DNA of 64,000 nucleotides from Kolteria novifilia (GTDB lineage Bacteria; Planctomycetota; Planctomycetia; Kolteriales; Kolteriaceae), in the NCBI GenBank assembly GCA_007748055.1, contig CP036279.1, forward strand, positions 1,984,001 to 2,048,000, given 5' to 3'. The position numbers and the translations under genes are program-made. Below the pieces are notes generated by a model. It searched no databases and was not told the origin of the DNA. It saw only the letters and a program-made list of their open reading frames with translations. This document shows, in pieces, positions 17,776 to 26,298 of the stretch (position 1 is the first letter of the stretch; the number at the start of each line of letters is the position of its first letter).

Positions 17776-20526
17776 ATGGCTGATCTGCCCGAAATCCCCG
17801 ACTTCATGCGCAAACCGCGGCGGCCTCGCACGCGAAGACCCCCCGAAACGCGCCGCTTCAAACGCAAAGTCAGGCAGCCCGATCCCAGCAACCCTTCCGA
17901 CGTCGATCCCATTCTTAATGCCCAGGAGGAGATCGACGCGAGTCCACCCGTCGCTCCCGAGCTCGATCGAGAGACCGCCGCGCCGACCAGGGAGAACCTT
18001 CCACCAAGTGTCCCGGAGGAGACTCCGTCACCCGTGGAGGCGGAGACGACTCCCACCCCGGACGATGGGCCACCCCCGATCGCGGAGGACGATGGGCCCT
18101 CCGCGGTAGAGGACGAGGACGGTGTTTCGCAGGACCTCGTCGATGACCTCCCCGCCGAGACCGGCGACGTCGCCTCGTCCGACGAGGAAACGGCCGAGTC
18201 GGTCACCGACGAGACTCCGGGCGATGTCGATGAAGCTGGCGTACCCCAGGCTGCGGAATCCGCCGAGCCGGAGAGTGACGACCGCATTGATACACCGGAT
18301 GATTTTTCCGACTCAACCGACTCAAGGGAAATGGTCGAGGGGGGGCTCCGCGAACAGGAGGCGGCGACCTCGGCGGAAGAGACTCCCGATGCGCCGAGCG
18401 ATGGGCCCTCCGCGGTAGAGGACGAGGACGGTGTTTCGCAGGACCTCGTCGAACGACTCTTGGCCGAGAACTCCCCCTCGCCGTCGAACGAGACGCCGGC
18501 CGAGGAGCCGGTTGCCGAGCAGGCTCCGGAAGAGGAAGGGGCGAGCGAGCCCGAGATCGCCGAGACGCCGCCCACCGAGCAGGCGGAAAACGCGGATACC
18601 TCGCTGTCGCAAGACTCAATCGAGGCGATGATCGCCGAGCAAGCCGCCGCTTCCGCGGAGTCGAGCGAGCCGGAACCCGCTGAAGAGCCTTCTGCCGCCG
18701 GTGACGAAGGCCCTGTTTCGCAGGACCTGGTTGAGAGCCTGCTCGCGGAGAGCCACGAGGAAGCTCCCGCCGAGGAACCCCCGGGACCGGACGCCTCGGA
18801 CGATTCGCTGTCGCAAGACTCAATCGAGGCAATGATCGCCGAGCAAGCCGCCGCTTCCGCGGAGTCGAGCGAGCCGGAACCCGCTGAAGAGCCTTCTGCC
18901 GCCGGTGACGAGGGCCCTGTTTCGCAGGACCTGGTTGAGAGCCTGCTCGCGGAGAGCCACGAGGAAGCTCCCGCCGAGGAACCCCCGGGACCGGACGCCT
19001 CGGACGATTCGCTGTCGCAAGACTCAATCGAGGCGATGATCGCCGAGCAAGCCGCCGCTTCCGCGGAGTCGAGCGAGCCGGAACCCGCTGAAGAGCCTTC
19101 TGCCGGCGCAGACGAAGGCCCTGTTTCGCAGGACCTGGTTGAGAGCCTGCTCGCGGAGAGCCACGAGGAAGCTCCCGCCGAGGAACCCCCGGCACCGGAC
19201 GCCTCGGACGATTCGCTGTCGCAAGACTCAATCGAAGCGATGATCGCCGAGCAAGCCGCCGCTTCCGCGGAGTCGAGCGAGCCGGAACCCACTGAAGAGC
19301 CTTCTGCCGGCGCAGACGAGGGCCCTGTTTCGCAGGACCTGGTTGAGAGCCTGCTCGCGGAGAGCCACGAGGAAGCTCCCGCCGAGGAACCCCCGGCACC
19401 GGACGCCTCGGACGATTCGCTGTCGCAAGACTCGATCGAAGCGATGATCGCCGAGCAAGACGCCGCTTCCGCGGAGTCGAGCGAGCCGGAACCCGCTGAA
19501 GAGCCTTCTGCCGCCGGTGACGAGGGCCCTGTTTCGCAGGACCTGGTTGAGAGCCTGCTCGCGGAGAGCCACGAGGAAGCTCCCGCCGAGGAACCCCCGG
19601 GACCGGACGCCTCGGACGATTCGCTGTCGCAAGACTCAATCGAAGCGATGATCGCCGAGCAAGCCGCCGCGGATGCCGCGGAGGAGGAGGCGGCGGAACT
19701 CCAAGAGGTAGCCGCCGAGCAGACGCCGCTCGATGAGGCGACCGAGGAGCGGACGCTGGAGCCTGCCGCCGCCGAATCGTCGAAGGAACTTCTTGCGGGA
19801 GAGGACTACGACGGGGCCTACGACGACGATAGCGCGAGGGATGCCGGCGACCGATGTTCCCGTTGGATGACGGTCGACGAGAGCCTCGATCTACCGGAGG
19901 CGCCCGCTTCCCCCACGACGGAGAACCGGGAGCGACCGGCTCTGATGGCGTCCGCCAGCGGGGAGCCTCGCGAAGATGATCGACTGACGCGTTGGTGTTC
20001 CGTCGACGAGACTCTCGCGTTGAGTGAGGTCGACGCGGAGGCCTCGAGCGCACCGGATGGGGAGCAAGGGGTCGCGTCCGAGGAAGTGACCGACGACTTC
20101 TTGGACAAACTGCTCGGCAACGACAACTCGGGAGAGCCGAGGCCTCGGCTGCTGGAGAGTGACACGTCGGACTCGGTTCCCGAGAATGGGCCGCAACCGA
20201 ACATCGACATCGCCGCGCTGAATCAATTCAAGATGGAGGAGGAGAATGCTCGCGTTGGCCGTTTCTTCGGCGATACGGGCAAGAAGAAGGAGGAACCCGC
20301 TCCCGAGCCGGAACCCCAGGCGGTGGAGCGGCCCGTGGTGCTCGAAGAGGCTCCCTCGCTCGAACCGGCGCGGCCTCGGCGGTCCCCGATGGACATACTG
20401 GTCGATGTTGACGAATCGCTGCGGAAACGAAGTCCGCTGGCGGTGACGGCGATCGGCGTGAGCGGGATTGTTCTGGGGATGCTGGCGATCCAGCTCCTGG
20501 TATTCTCGCTTGTGGGTTGGATCTGA
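17776..20526 (+). CDS. Acidic tail-anchored protein with tandem SQD motif repeats (916 aa)
   Basis: No family is recognised. The N-terminus (1-45) is basic and Pro-rich. From about 110 to 640 the protein is very acidic (Glu, Ala, Ser, Pro) and contains 13 copies of a short amphipathic motif: two early VSQDLV(D/E) copies, then six LSQDSIEAMIAEQ and five VSQDLVESLLAES alternating. From residue 277, five 68-residue units are nearly identical. Further on there are two similar WMTVDESL/WCSVDETL segments and a possible degenerate copy VTDDFLDKLLGN. One hydrophobic helix (about 890-914, AIGVSGIVLGMLAIQLLVF) ends the protein, so it is probably tail-anchored with the whole acidic part in the cytoplasm. 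The motif resembles the CheY-binding peptide of FliM/FliY (LSQDEIDALLNG). ATG 17776 has a weak site (GGAAAA). Confidence 0.85.
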   Translation: MADLPEIPDFMRKPRRPRTRRPPETRRFKRKVRQPDPSNPSDVDPILNAQEEIDASPPVAPELDRETAAPTRENLPPSVPEETPSPVEAETTPTPDDGPPPIAEDDGPSAVEDEDGVSQDLVDDLPAETGDVASSDEETAESVTDETPGDVDEAGVPQAAESAEPESDDRIDTPDDFSDSTDSREMVEGGLREQEAATSAEETPDAPSDGPSAVEDEDGVSQDLVERLLAENSPSPSNETPAEEPVAEQAPEEEGASEPEIAETPPTEQAENADTSLSQDSIEAMIAEQAAASAESSEPEPAEEPSAAGDEGPVSQDLVESLLAESHEEAPAEEPPGPDASDDSLSQDSIEAMIAEQAAASAESSEPEPAEEPSAAGDEGPVSQDLVESLLAESHEEAPAEEPPGPDASDDSLSQDSIEAMIAEQAAASAESSEPEPAEEPSAGADEGPVSQDLVESLLAESHEEAPAEEPPAPDASDDSLSQDSIEAMIAEQAAASAESSEPEPTEEPSAGADEGPVSQDLVESLLAESHEEAPAEEPPAPDASDDSLSQDSIEAMIAEQDAASAESSEPEPAEEPSAAGDEGPVSQDLVESLLAESHEEAPAEEPPGPDASDDSLSQDSIEAMIAEQAAADAAEEEAAELQEVAAEQTPLDEATEERTLEPAAAESSKELLAGEDYDGAYDDDSARDAGDRCSRWMTVDESLDLPEAPASPTTENRERPALMASASGEPREDDRLTRWCSVDETLALSEVDAEASSAPDGEQGVASEEVTDDFLDKLLGNDNSGEPRPRLLESDTSDSVPENGPQPNIDIAALNQFKMEEENARVGRFFGDTGKKKEEPAPEPEPQAVERPVVLEEAPSLEPARPRRSPMDILVDVDESLRKRSPLAVTAIGVSGIVLGMLAIQLLVFSLVGWI
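18604..19670 (+). repeat. 204-bp in-frame tandem repeat (5 units plus partial)
   Basis: Units start at 18604, 18808, 19012, 19216 and 19420, with a partial sixth at 19624. Each is 204 bases (68 codons) and copies are nearly identical in DNA, including synonymous sites, which points to recent expansion or gene conversion. Neighbouring units share variant pairs (GPDAS versus APDAS, AAGDEG versus GADEG). Confidence 0.95.
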
Positions 20527-20652
20527 ACTCGCTCCCGTATGTCCCCGGTTAGCGGCGCTCCCACGAGATTCATACGATGAGGTTCGGGGACAGCCGCGTC
20601 CGCCTGCCGCAGTCATCGCCGCCACACCGTCCCGACGATGGACCGGAGGGTC

Positions 20653-21165
20653 ATGAGTTCCGACGAGAAACTTGAGCTTCGTCATCCCGCGAAGGCCGCG
20701 CTGTTGGCGTGGCTCGTCCCTGGGCTCGGACATTGGTACCAGGGCCGTATGGGCAAGTCGGTTCTATACGCCATCTGCATCCTGGGCCTTTTCGTCGCCG
20801 GCAGCCAACAAGGGGCGTGGCAGGTTGTCTACGTTCGTTGGGATCGCGAAGGGTTCTATTGGCCCTATCTTGCCCAGGTCGGCACGGGAGTCGTGGCTCT
20901 GCCCGCCTTGATTCGGTCCCCAGCGGTGCGCGCTTGGTTTCCCGAAGCGGTGCGACGCTTCGAGTTGGCCCCGACGCCCGAGGAGCAAGATGATCTGCAC
21001 CGGACCTTCGGCAAGCAGATCGACATGGCGATGGTCTACACGATGGTCGCCGGGCTGCTCAACTTTCTCGTGATCTACGACGCCTTCGCCGGCCCCGCCC
21101 TCTGGGACGAGGAGCAACGCCGCAAGAGTCCGCCTCCCTCGCCACCGGAGACGCCCAAGGAATGA
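20653..21165 (+). CDS. DUF6677-like membrane protein
   Basis: A 170-residue membrane protein starting MSSDEKLELRHPAKAALLAWLVPGLGHWYQGRMGK. The AWLVPGLGHWYQGR segment is the mark of TM2/DUF6677-type proteins of planctomycetes. About four hydrophobic helices are visible (residues 17-30, 37-52, 78-95, 125-142). The ATG at 20653 follows GGAGGGT; an ATG 15 bases upstream is less likely. Its stop overlaps the next start in an ATGA arrangement. Function is unknown. Confidence 0.8.
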   Translation: MSSDEKLELRHPAKAALLAWLVPGLGHWYQGRMGKSVLYAICILGLFVAGSQQGAWQVVYVRWDREGFYWPYLAQVGTGVVALPALIRSPAVRAWFPEAVRRFELAPTPEEQDDLHRTFGKQIDMAMVYTMVAGLLNFLVIYDAFAGPALWDEEQRRKSPPPSPPETPKE

Positions 21166-21431
21166 CGCCGCTCTTCGCCAGTCTCAACATGCACTGGTAT
21201 TTGCCTCCGTTGGTGATCGCCGTGAGCCTCGTCTACAGCGCGACGCGCTACGAGGACTGGGGGCTGATCTGGCGACACGCGATCCGGTGGGCGCTCTATA
21301 TCCTCGCCTTTCTCGGATCGGCGTACTTGGTGCTCTTCCTGATCTCGATCGAAATCCCCTTCTTCTGGCTGGTCCTGGTCGTCCTCGGGCTCGCCTTTGT
21401 CTTTTACCGCACCGGTTCCGCACGCGGCTGA
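21162..21431 (+). CDS. Small membrane protein (89 aa)
   Basis: An 89-residue protein with three hydrophobic helices (about residues 12-25, 42-60 and 64-82). It overlaps the preceding DUF6677-like gene by ATGA and must be co-translated with it. No family is recognised. The pairing of the two suggests they act together in the membrane. Confidence 0.75.
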   Translation: MTPLFASLNMHWYLPPLVIAVSLVYSATRYEDWGLIWRHAIRWALYILAFLGSAYLVLFLISIEIPFFWLVLVVLGLAFVFYRTGSARG

Positions 21432-21480
21432 TCCGTCGAGCGATTCGCTTACATCCCCGCTTCAGGCGTCATTCCCCGAC

Positions 21481-21637
21481 TTCTCCCCGTGAGAGAGTGA
21501 GCCTCTTGTTCCCCTCTCCCTGTGGGAGAGTGAGCCTCTTGTTCCCCTCTCCCTGTGGGAGAGTGAGCCTCTTGTTCCCCTCTCCCTGTGAGAGAGGGGT
21601 TAGGGGTGAGGGGGCTTTCTTCCACGAAGTTGCAACG
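21481..21637. repeat. Tandem 33-bp palindromic repeats, first block
   Basis: Units CCTCTCCC-TGT-GGGAGAG followed by TGAGCCTCTTGTTCC recur at 21480, 21513, 21546 and 21579 (33-base period). The last runs into GGGGTTAGGGGTGAGGGGG, a flank found beside this type of palindrome in many unrelated bacterial genomes. Units have no spacers between them. Confidence 0.85.
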
Positions 21638-21657
21638 TTTCCCCAAGCAATGAATCC

Positions 21658-21825
21658 CCTCACCCGTCTCGCTTCGCTCGCCGACCTCTCCCCACGGGAG
21701 AGGTCATTCGTGCTCCTCTCCCCGTGGGAGAGTGAGCCTCTTGTTCCCCTCTCCCCGTGGGAGAGTGAGCCTCTTGATCCCCTCTCCCTGTGGGAGAGGG
21801 GTTAGGGGTGAGGGGGTTCTCTTCC
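21658..21825. repeat. Tandem 33-bp palindromic repeats, second block
   Basis: The block opens with CCCCTCACCCGTCTCGC and holds four palindromic cores of the CCTCTCCC/GGGAGAGG type, again ending with GGGGTTAGGGGTGAGGGGG. Together with the first block it fills the gap before the TSUP gene end. Confidence 0.8.
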
Positions 21826-21885
21826 GCCGAATCGCGTTGCCCGCGGCATCTCCGGCGGACGCCGTGCGTGTGTCAACGACGTCCG

Positions 21886-22623
21886 TTACGGCGCGCCCAA
21901 CACCCGGGCGATCATCGCGAACGAACTGATGACCAAGGCAAAGTAGATGATGCGCCGAAACTGCTGCGCGTCGATGTGATGCGAGGTGAGCCCGCCGAGC
22001 TTCATCCCGAGCAGACAACAGGGCATCGCGGCGAGCGATAGCATGAAGACGGGCATGTCGACCAAGCCGTAGATGACCAGGATTGGCGGTCGCAGGGCCG
22101 CGATGACGAGGAAGAACGCGAACAGAAAGGCTCGCGTCTGAAGTGGCGACCATGCCTGCCGGGCCGCGTACGCGACGATCGGCGGGCCGGCGACGGCGAT
22201 CGAGCCGCCGAGAAATCCGCTTCCCACCCCCGCGACGAGTCCCCAGAAACTCGACGGGCTGGCGGTCGCCTCGGGCCGCTGCTTCCGCAGGAGCCCGTCC
22301 ATACTGACAAAGAGGATCACGATCGCGGTCCCGATGATCAGCCAGTCGGGATGAACCCAAGCGAAGGCGGCGATGCCGAGTGGGAGACCGACGATGGCGC
22401 CGATGTAGCAATCGCGAAGGGAACTCCACGAAACCTGATCGCGCGCTTGCCAGAACATGAGTGCTAAGGGAATGACCAAGCTGAAGGAAACGACGATGTT
22501 GGCGTCCTTCATCGGCAGAAAGTAGGGGACGACCGAGAGGGCGACCAGGGCGTAGCCGAAGCCGAGGCATCCCTGAACGAACGCGGCAGTCGTCATGACC
22601 GTGGCGAGAATCACCCAAATCAT
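21886..22623 (-). CDS. TSUP-family permease (TauE/SafE-like)
   Basis: A 245-residue membrane protein with about eight helices. It has the two-fold family pattern: an N-terminal half opening with QGCLGFGYALVALSVVPYFLP and a second half with GVGSGFLGGSIAVAGPPIVAY, the repeated G-FG/G-GG...PP signature of TauE/SafE (TSUP) transporters. Members export sulfite, sulfoacetate or other organosulfur anions; the substrate here is unknown. The ATG at 22623 (MIWVILATVM) matches the first helix. The frame stays open to 22974, but the extra residues do not look like protein. Confidence 0.88.
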   Translation of the reverse strand: MIWVILATVMTTAAFVQGCLGFGYALVALSVVPYFLPMKDANIVVSFSLVIPLALMFWQARDQVSWSSLRDCYIGAIVGLPLGIAAFAWVHPDWLIIGTAIVILFVSMDGLLRKQRPEATASPSSFWGLVAGVGSGFLGGSIAVAGPPIVAYAARQAWSPLQTRAFLFAFFLVIAALRPPILVIYGLVDMPVFMLSLAAMPCCLLGMKLGGLTSHHIDAQQFRRIIYFALVISSFAMIARVLGAP

Positions 22624-22936
22624 CGGGGAGGTCTTCCTAAGGCGCAAGCAACTCTTGGTGAGACCCTCATGATAGAACCACGCCGGGATGAACCGAGAAA
22701 ATCTTCGTGCCGTGGGAGGAGCCCCGCCGATCGCGGGAGCCGACCTTGAGCGAAAATGGTCGCGTTTTCGAGACGTGACCCCGCGCAAACGGGGCAATTC
22801 GGGCAGACTCGACGCCTGGTGGCGAGGTGATTTTCTCCCCAACGGAGCAATTCCAACTCTCCCGCTAAAGAGAACATCCTCGGGACGTCGATTCGTGCAC
22901 GGATGACACGCCGTCTTCAGACGCGACCGTTTCGGC
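22624..22936. other. Divergent intergenic region
   Basis: The 313-base gap separates the TSUP gene (minus) and the YiiX-like gene (plus). I see no supported gene or strong repeat. It should hold promoters for both. Confidence 0.4.
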
Positions 22937-23815
22937 ATGGTGGGTATGAAATCACGCCAGATTGAATTGATCACGAGGCTCTCACGGGCAGCGCTGCTCG
23001 CGGCACTGCCGGCCCATCGGGCAACGCTCTTGATCGCGTTCTGGGTCCTCTCGGTCGCGGGGTGTTGCTCGAAAGGGCCACTCGTCGCCGCCCATTGTCC
23101 CGGTTCCCATCGCGTCCTCTGCCCGATTCGGCAACGCGAGGAAGTCGATCACACGTGGGATCAGTGGGCCAAGGATCACCTCCAGTCGGGGGACATCGTC
23201 TTCGGCATGGGCGACGCGCGGGCGTGCATGGGGCTCTTCCGCTTCTCGCGAGTCTCGACCCGGATGGCCGCGAGCCGCTATTCGCACACCGGCCTGATCT
23301 CGTGTGAGGACGGCGAGGTCTACGTCTACGACATGGCACCGGAAGGGGCGCGCCGCAAGCGCTTCTCGCAGTACCTCGTCGAGGACAATGTCATGAATCT
23401 GGCGGTGAAGCGACTCAGCCCAGAGAAGCGGCATCTCGCCGAGGCGGCGGTCAAGTACTGCCAGGACGTCTACGAGCGACAGCCGAACTTCGACCGCCAG
23501 TTCGTCATGGGGCCCGAGAAACTCTATTGCACCGAGATGGTCGTCCTCGCGTACCGCTCGGCGGGGATCGATCTCTGCGAACCGATTCGCATCGACGAGT
23601 TCCCCAACTACGACAAGTTCCCGATCACGACCTTCATCGGTCGGCTCGTGCCTCCCTTCACTCCGGAGACGCAGGTCTTCGTTCCGGGCAACGAGCAGAT
23701 CGGTATCTGGTCCTCGCCCGATCTGGACGTCGTTTACGAAGAATGCCACTTCGAGCACAACCAACCCGAGCCGACGGTCCAGCAGGTCGCGGACCGTTCC
23801 CGCCAGATCTTCTAA
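22937..23815 (+). CDS. YiiX/YebB-like NlpC/P60-family lipoprotein
   Basis: A 292-residue exported protein. A signal peptide ends in LSVAGC, a lipobox with Cys 43, so it is probably membrane-tethered. The catalytic region has the permuted NlpC/P60 (YiiX) order: SGDIVF near 85, SRYSHTGLI with His 117, and KLYCTEMVVLAYR with Cys 198. Enzymes of this fold are papain-like amidases or peptidases that act on peptidoglycan or lipids. The ATG at 22946 is another possible start, three residues in. It stands alone between a divergent and a convergent gene. Confidence 0.85.
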   Translation: MVGMKSRQIELITRLSRAALLAALPAHRATLLIAFWVLSVAGCCSKGPLVAAHCPGSHRVLCPIRQREEVDHTWDQWAKDHLQSGDIVFGMGDARACMGLFRFSRVSTRMAASRYSHTGLISCEDGEVYVYDMAPEGARRKRFSQYLVEDNVMNLAVKRLSPEKRHLAEAAVKYCQDVYERQPNFDRQFVMGPEKLYCTEMVVLAYRSAGIDLCEPIRIDEFPNYDKFPITTFIGRLVPPFTPETQVFVPGNEQIGIWSSPDLDVVYEECHFEHNQPEPTVQQVADRSRQIF

Positions 23816-23869
23816 GCCTTTCAAGGTGGCCACGCTCACCGTGGTGGGCCGCGGACCCAACCTACTCGG

Positions 23870-24208
23870 CTACGACGCGTACTTCGAGACGCACTTCCAT
23901 TGGATGATCCCCGTCGTCAGCTCGCCGTTGGGGCCGAAGAACTTTCCGGTTCCCTTGCTGTTCAGTTTGAACGGGTAGTTGCGAACGTTGAGTGTCGCCA
24001 CCTTGCGGTGTCCCCCATATTGCTCGAATAGTTCGAGCGTCTTGGTGAGGCCGTAGACGTAGTACCAGCCGTTGCCCTTGTGGCCGATCTGATACGCCTT
24101 GGTGAACGGCTTTCCCGACCAGCGATGGGCCAAGATCGAGCTCTCCTCGAGCGTGATAATGGTGGCCCCTTTCTTGGTATCGGTCAGTAGCAGTCCAAAT
24201 CGCGCCAT
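23870..24208 (-). CDS. Hypothetical protein (112 aa)
   Basis: A 112-residue protein starting MARFGLLLTDTKKGATIITLEE, with a GGGAGGA site before the ATG at 24208. It seems a small beta-rich domain: alternating hydrophobic strands, a GWYYVYGLTKTLELFEQYGG middle and a GTGKFFGPNGELTTG loop. There is no export signal. No family is recognised. A much longer frame upstream of it on the same strand is a chance extension. Confidence 0.65.
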   Translation of the reverse strand: MARFGLLLTDTKKGATIITLEESSILAHRWSGKPFTKAYQIGHKGNGWYYVYGLTKTLELFEQYGGHRKVATLNVRNYPFKLNSKGTGKFFGPNGELTTGIIQWKCVSKYAS

Positions 24209-24359
24209 GCTTCGATCCTCCCAAGTGTACCCTTGTGATCCCCGACAACTTCGTTCAAGGGAGAATGGACTTTCTTGCGTAGAACCGGACCGGCAATCCG
24301 CGCCGGAACCGTGAAAACATCGTGAAGATCGTCGCGGCGAAGGGGAACTCCTCGTCGGT

Positions 24360-24653
24360 CTACGAGATTCCGTAGGGATAGCCACGCTCGCGAAGCCACT
24401 TGCGGTGCGCGATCGAGAGCCGGTCGGACCGCGGATGAAGTTCCTCCTGGAGATCCAGCGGCAGCCGTTCGGGACGCTGCGACTCGATGGTGGGACGATC
24501 TTGAGCGAAGATGCCGTCTTGAAAGGATCGCAGCTCCGTGTCGCGTTGGTCGATCGCATCGTCGAACGTTCCAGCAGGCTGGTCTCCAGCGCCGACCGCG
24601 ATCTCATGGGCAAGCCGAAGGTTGCGCGGGTTTTTCTCCACAGAATATGCCAC
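24360..24653 (-). CDS. Hypothetical protein (97 aa)
   Basis: A 97-residue product with natural composition, ending ERLPLDLQEELHPRSDRLSIAHRKWLRERGYPYGIS. It is charged and has no membrane segment. The first codon would be GTG at 24653; a Met codon inside is not available, so the start is uncertain. It lies 151 bases before the 112-aa gene on the same strand. No family is recognised. Confidence 0.5.
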   Translation of the reverse strand: MAYSVEKNPRNLRLAHEIAVGAGDQPAGTFDDAIDQRDTELRSFQDGIFAQDRPTIESQRPERLPLDLQEELHPRSDRLSIAHRKWLRERGYPYGIS

Positions 24654-24727
24654 AATGGGATGCCAACCATCGCCGCGGGGACGGACCGGACGCGGCCGAC
24701 GAAACGATCAACGAGGATTTGTCGACG

Positions 24728-26053
24728 ATGCCCATGTTGTTGCTCCGCGGGAGCTTGATGACGCTCTTCGCTCTTGTCGCGACGCCAGTGCTCGCTGGCT
24801 CCGACGGCACCTACCACCAAGTAAGCTATCCTCCCTCGACGGAGCCTGGCGAGTGCCAGATCGGGGTGACGCACACTCTTTGGATTCCGCCTGGGGTCAA
24901 GACGATTCGCGGCGTGATCGTCCACCAGCACGGCTGCGGCGAGGGGGCTTGCAAGGGAGGCGAGACCGCCGCCCACGATTTGCATTGGCAGGAGTTGGCC
25001 CGCAAGTGGGACTGCGCGTTGCTCGGTCCCTCCTACCAGCAGAAGAAGGATCAAAATTGCCGGCTCTGGTGCGACCCGCGCAACGGCTCGGGCGAGGTCT
25101 TCGTTCAGGCGCTGGGCGATCTCGCGACCAAGTCGGGCCATCCCGAGATCGCGGAAGTTCCGTGGTGCCTTTGGGGGCATTCCGGCGGCGGGTTTTGGTC
25201 GAGCCTCATGCAGATGAAACATCCCGAGCGAATCGTCGCCATCTGGTTCCAATCGGGAACGGCGCATGGCACGTGGTCGAAGGGAGAGATCGAGGCACCA
25301 GAGATTCCCGACGCCGCGATGACCATCCCGATGATGGCCAATCCGGGGCTCCTGGAACGCGACCACAAGCGATTCCGCGGCGCTTGGAAGGGGAATCTCG
25401 GCATGTTCGAGGACTACCGCTCGCGCGGGGCGCCGATCGCCTTCACGCCCGACCCGAAGTCGGGCCACGAAACCCGCGAGTCGCGCTACCTCGCAATACC
25501 GTTCTTCGACGTCTGTCTCGAAGAGCGTCTGCCCGAGAAGCCGGGAGCGGCCGGCCCATTGCGGAAGATGGACCTGGCGCGGGCGTGGTTGGCGGACGTG
25601 CCGCTCGAGCCGGAGAAGACGCAGCCGACGCCCGTCCCCGCGGCGGACTACCGGGGCGATGCGAGCAAGGCGGTTTGGCTCCCCAACGAGCGGATCGCGA
25701 AGGCGTGGAGTGAGTTTATCAAGACCGGAGTTGTCGACGACAAGACCGCGCCGCCCGCACCGACCGACGTCAACGCGTCGAGGGAGAAGGAAGGGATGGT
25801 CGTGACTTGGGACGCCCGCGCCGACATTGAGAGCGGCATCGGCGGCTTTCGCGTCTATCGCGACGACGAGCTGATCGGCGAACTTCCGACCAAGCCCTCG
25901 ACTCGCTACGGGCGGCCGCTGTTCCAGGGGATGTCCTACCACGACACGCCCAACTCCCCGCTGGCGAAAATGCGTTACGTCGACCCGGAGGGTTCGCCGT
26001 CGAACACGTATCGCGTCGAGGCGGTCAATAGTGTCGGGCTTCGTTCGAAGTAG
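24728..26053 (+). CDS. Secreted alpha/beta hydrolase with C-terminal fibronectin type III-like domain
   Basis: A 441-residue protein with a signal peptide (MPMLLLRGSLMTLFALVATPVLA). The hydrolase domain spans roughly residues 30-330. HQHGCGEG near 65 may form the oxyanion region and WGHSGGG near 160 holds the nucleophilic Ser. Residues 340-441 resemble a fibronectin type III domain (DKTAPPAPTDVNAS start, then GIGGFRVYRDDELIG and YRVEAVNSVG). Four Cys in the region 60-120 could form disulphides. Such proteins are common in planctomycetes, where they often act on polymers outside the cytoplasm; the substrate is not evident. The start is set by the signal peptide. Confidence 0.8.
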   Translation: MPMLLLRGSLMTLFALVATPVLAGSDGTYHQVSYPPSTEPGECQIGVTHTLWIPPGVKTIRGVIVHQHGCGEGACKGGETAAHDLHWQELARKWDCALLGPSYQQKKDQNCRLWCDPRNGSGEVFVQALGDLATKSGHPEIAEVPWCLWGHSGGGFWSSLMQMKHPERIVAIWFQSGTAHGTWSKGEIEAPEIPDAAMTIPMMANPGLLERDHKRFRGAWKGNLGMFEDYRSRGAPIAFTPDPKSGHETRESRYLAIPFFDVCLEERLPEKPGAAGPLRKMDLARAWLADVPLEPEKTQPTPVPAADYRGDASKAVWLPNERIAKAWSEFIKTGVVDDKTAPPAPTDVNASREKEGMVVTWDARADIESGIGGFRVYRDDELIGELPTKPSTRYGRPLFQGMSYHDTPNSPLAKMRYVDPEGSPSNTYRVEAVNSVGLRSK

Positions 26054-26094
26054 GGGCGAGCACCGCCACGCCGATACGTTCTGGGGGGATCTCC

Positions 26095-26298
26095 ATGGGG
26101 AAGGATATCGACCTCGTTTCGGTACTGATTGGGATCAGTGTCTTCGTGATCGTGCTCGGCTTGTTCTTCCCGCGCAGCAAGCGGAAGCGAAGCGGTCTCC
26201 CGTTCTTCAGTGACGGGGACGACAGTGATGGCGGAGGCTGGTTCTTCGGCGACAGCGGCTCCGACGGTGGAGACAGTGGCGGCGGGGACGGGGACTAG
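26095..26298 (+). CDS. Small membrane protein with Gly/Asp-rich tail (67 aa)
   Basis: The ATG at 26095 follows GGGGGGATC. Residues 7-27 form one transmembrane helix (LVSVLIGISVFVIVLGLFF), then a basic stretch (RSKRKR), so the tail is cytoplasmic by the positive-inside rule. The last 30 residues are Gly, Asp and Ser with FFSDGDD and WFFGDSGSDGG. It resembles small C-terminal GGG-rich proteins that are hard to assign. No family is recognised. Confidence 0.55.
   Translation: MGKDIDLVSVLIGISVFVIVLGLFFPRSKRKRSGLPFFSDGDDSDGGGWFFGDSGSDGGDSGGGDGD

Noticed and set aside
23870-25942. 690-codon minus-strand frame
   Set aside because: It runs antisense through the secreted hydrolase and in a second frame over the 97-aa gene; only the last 112 codons with their own ribosome binding site are convincing.
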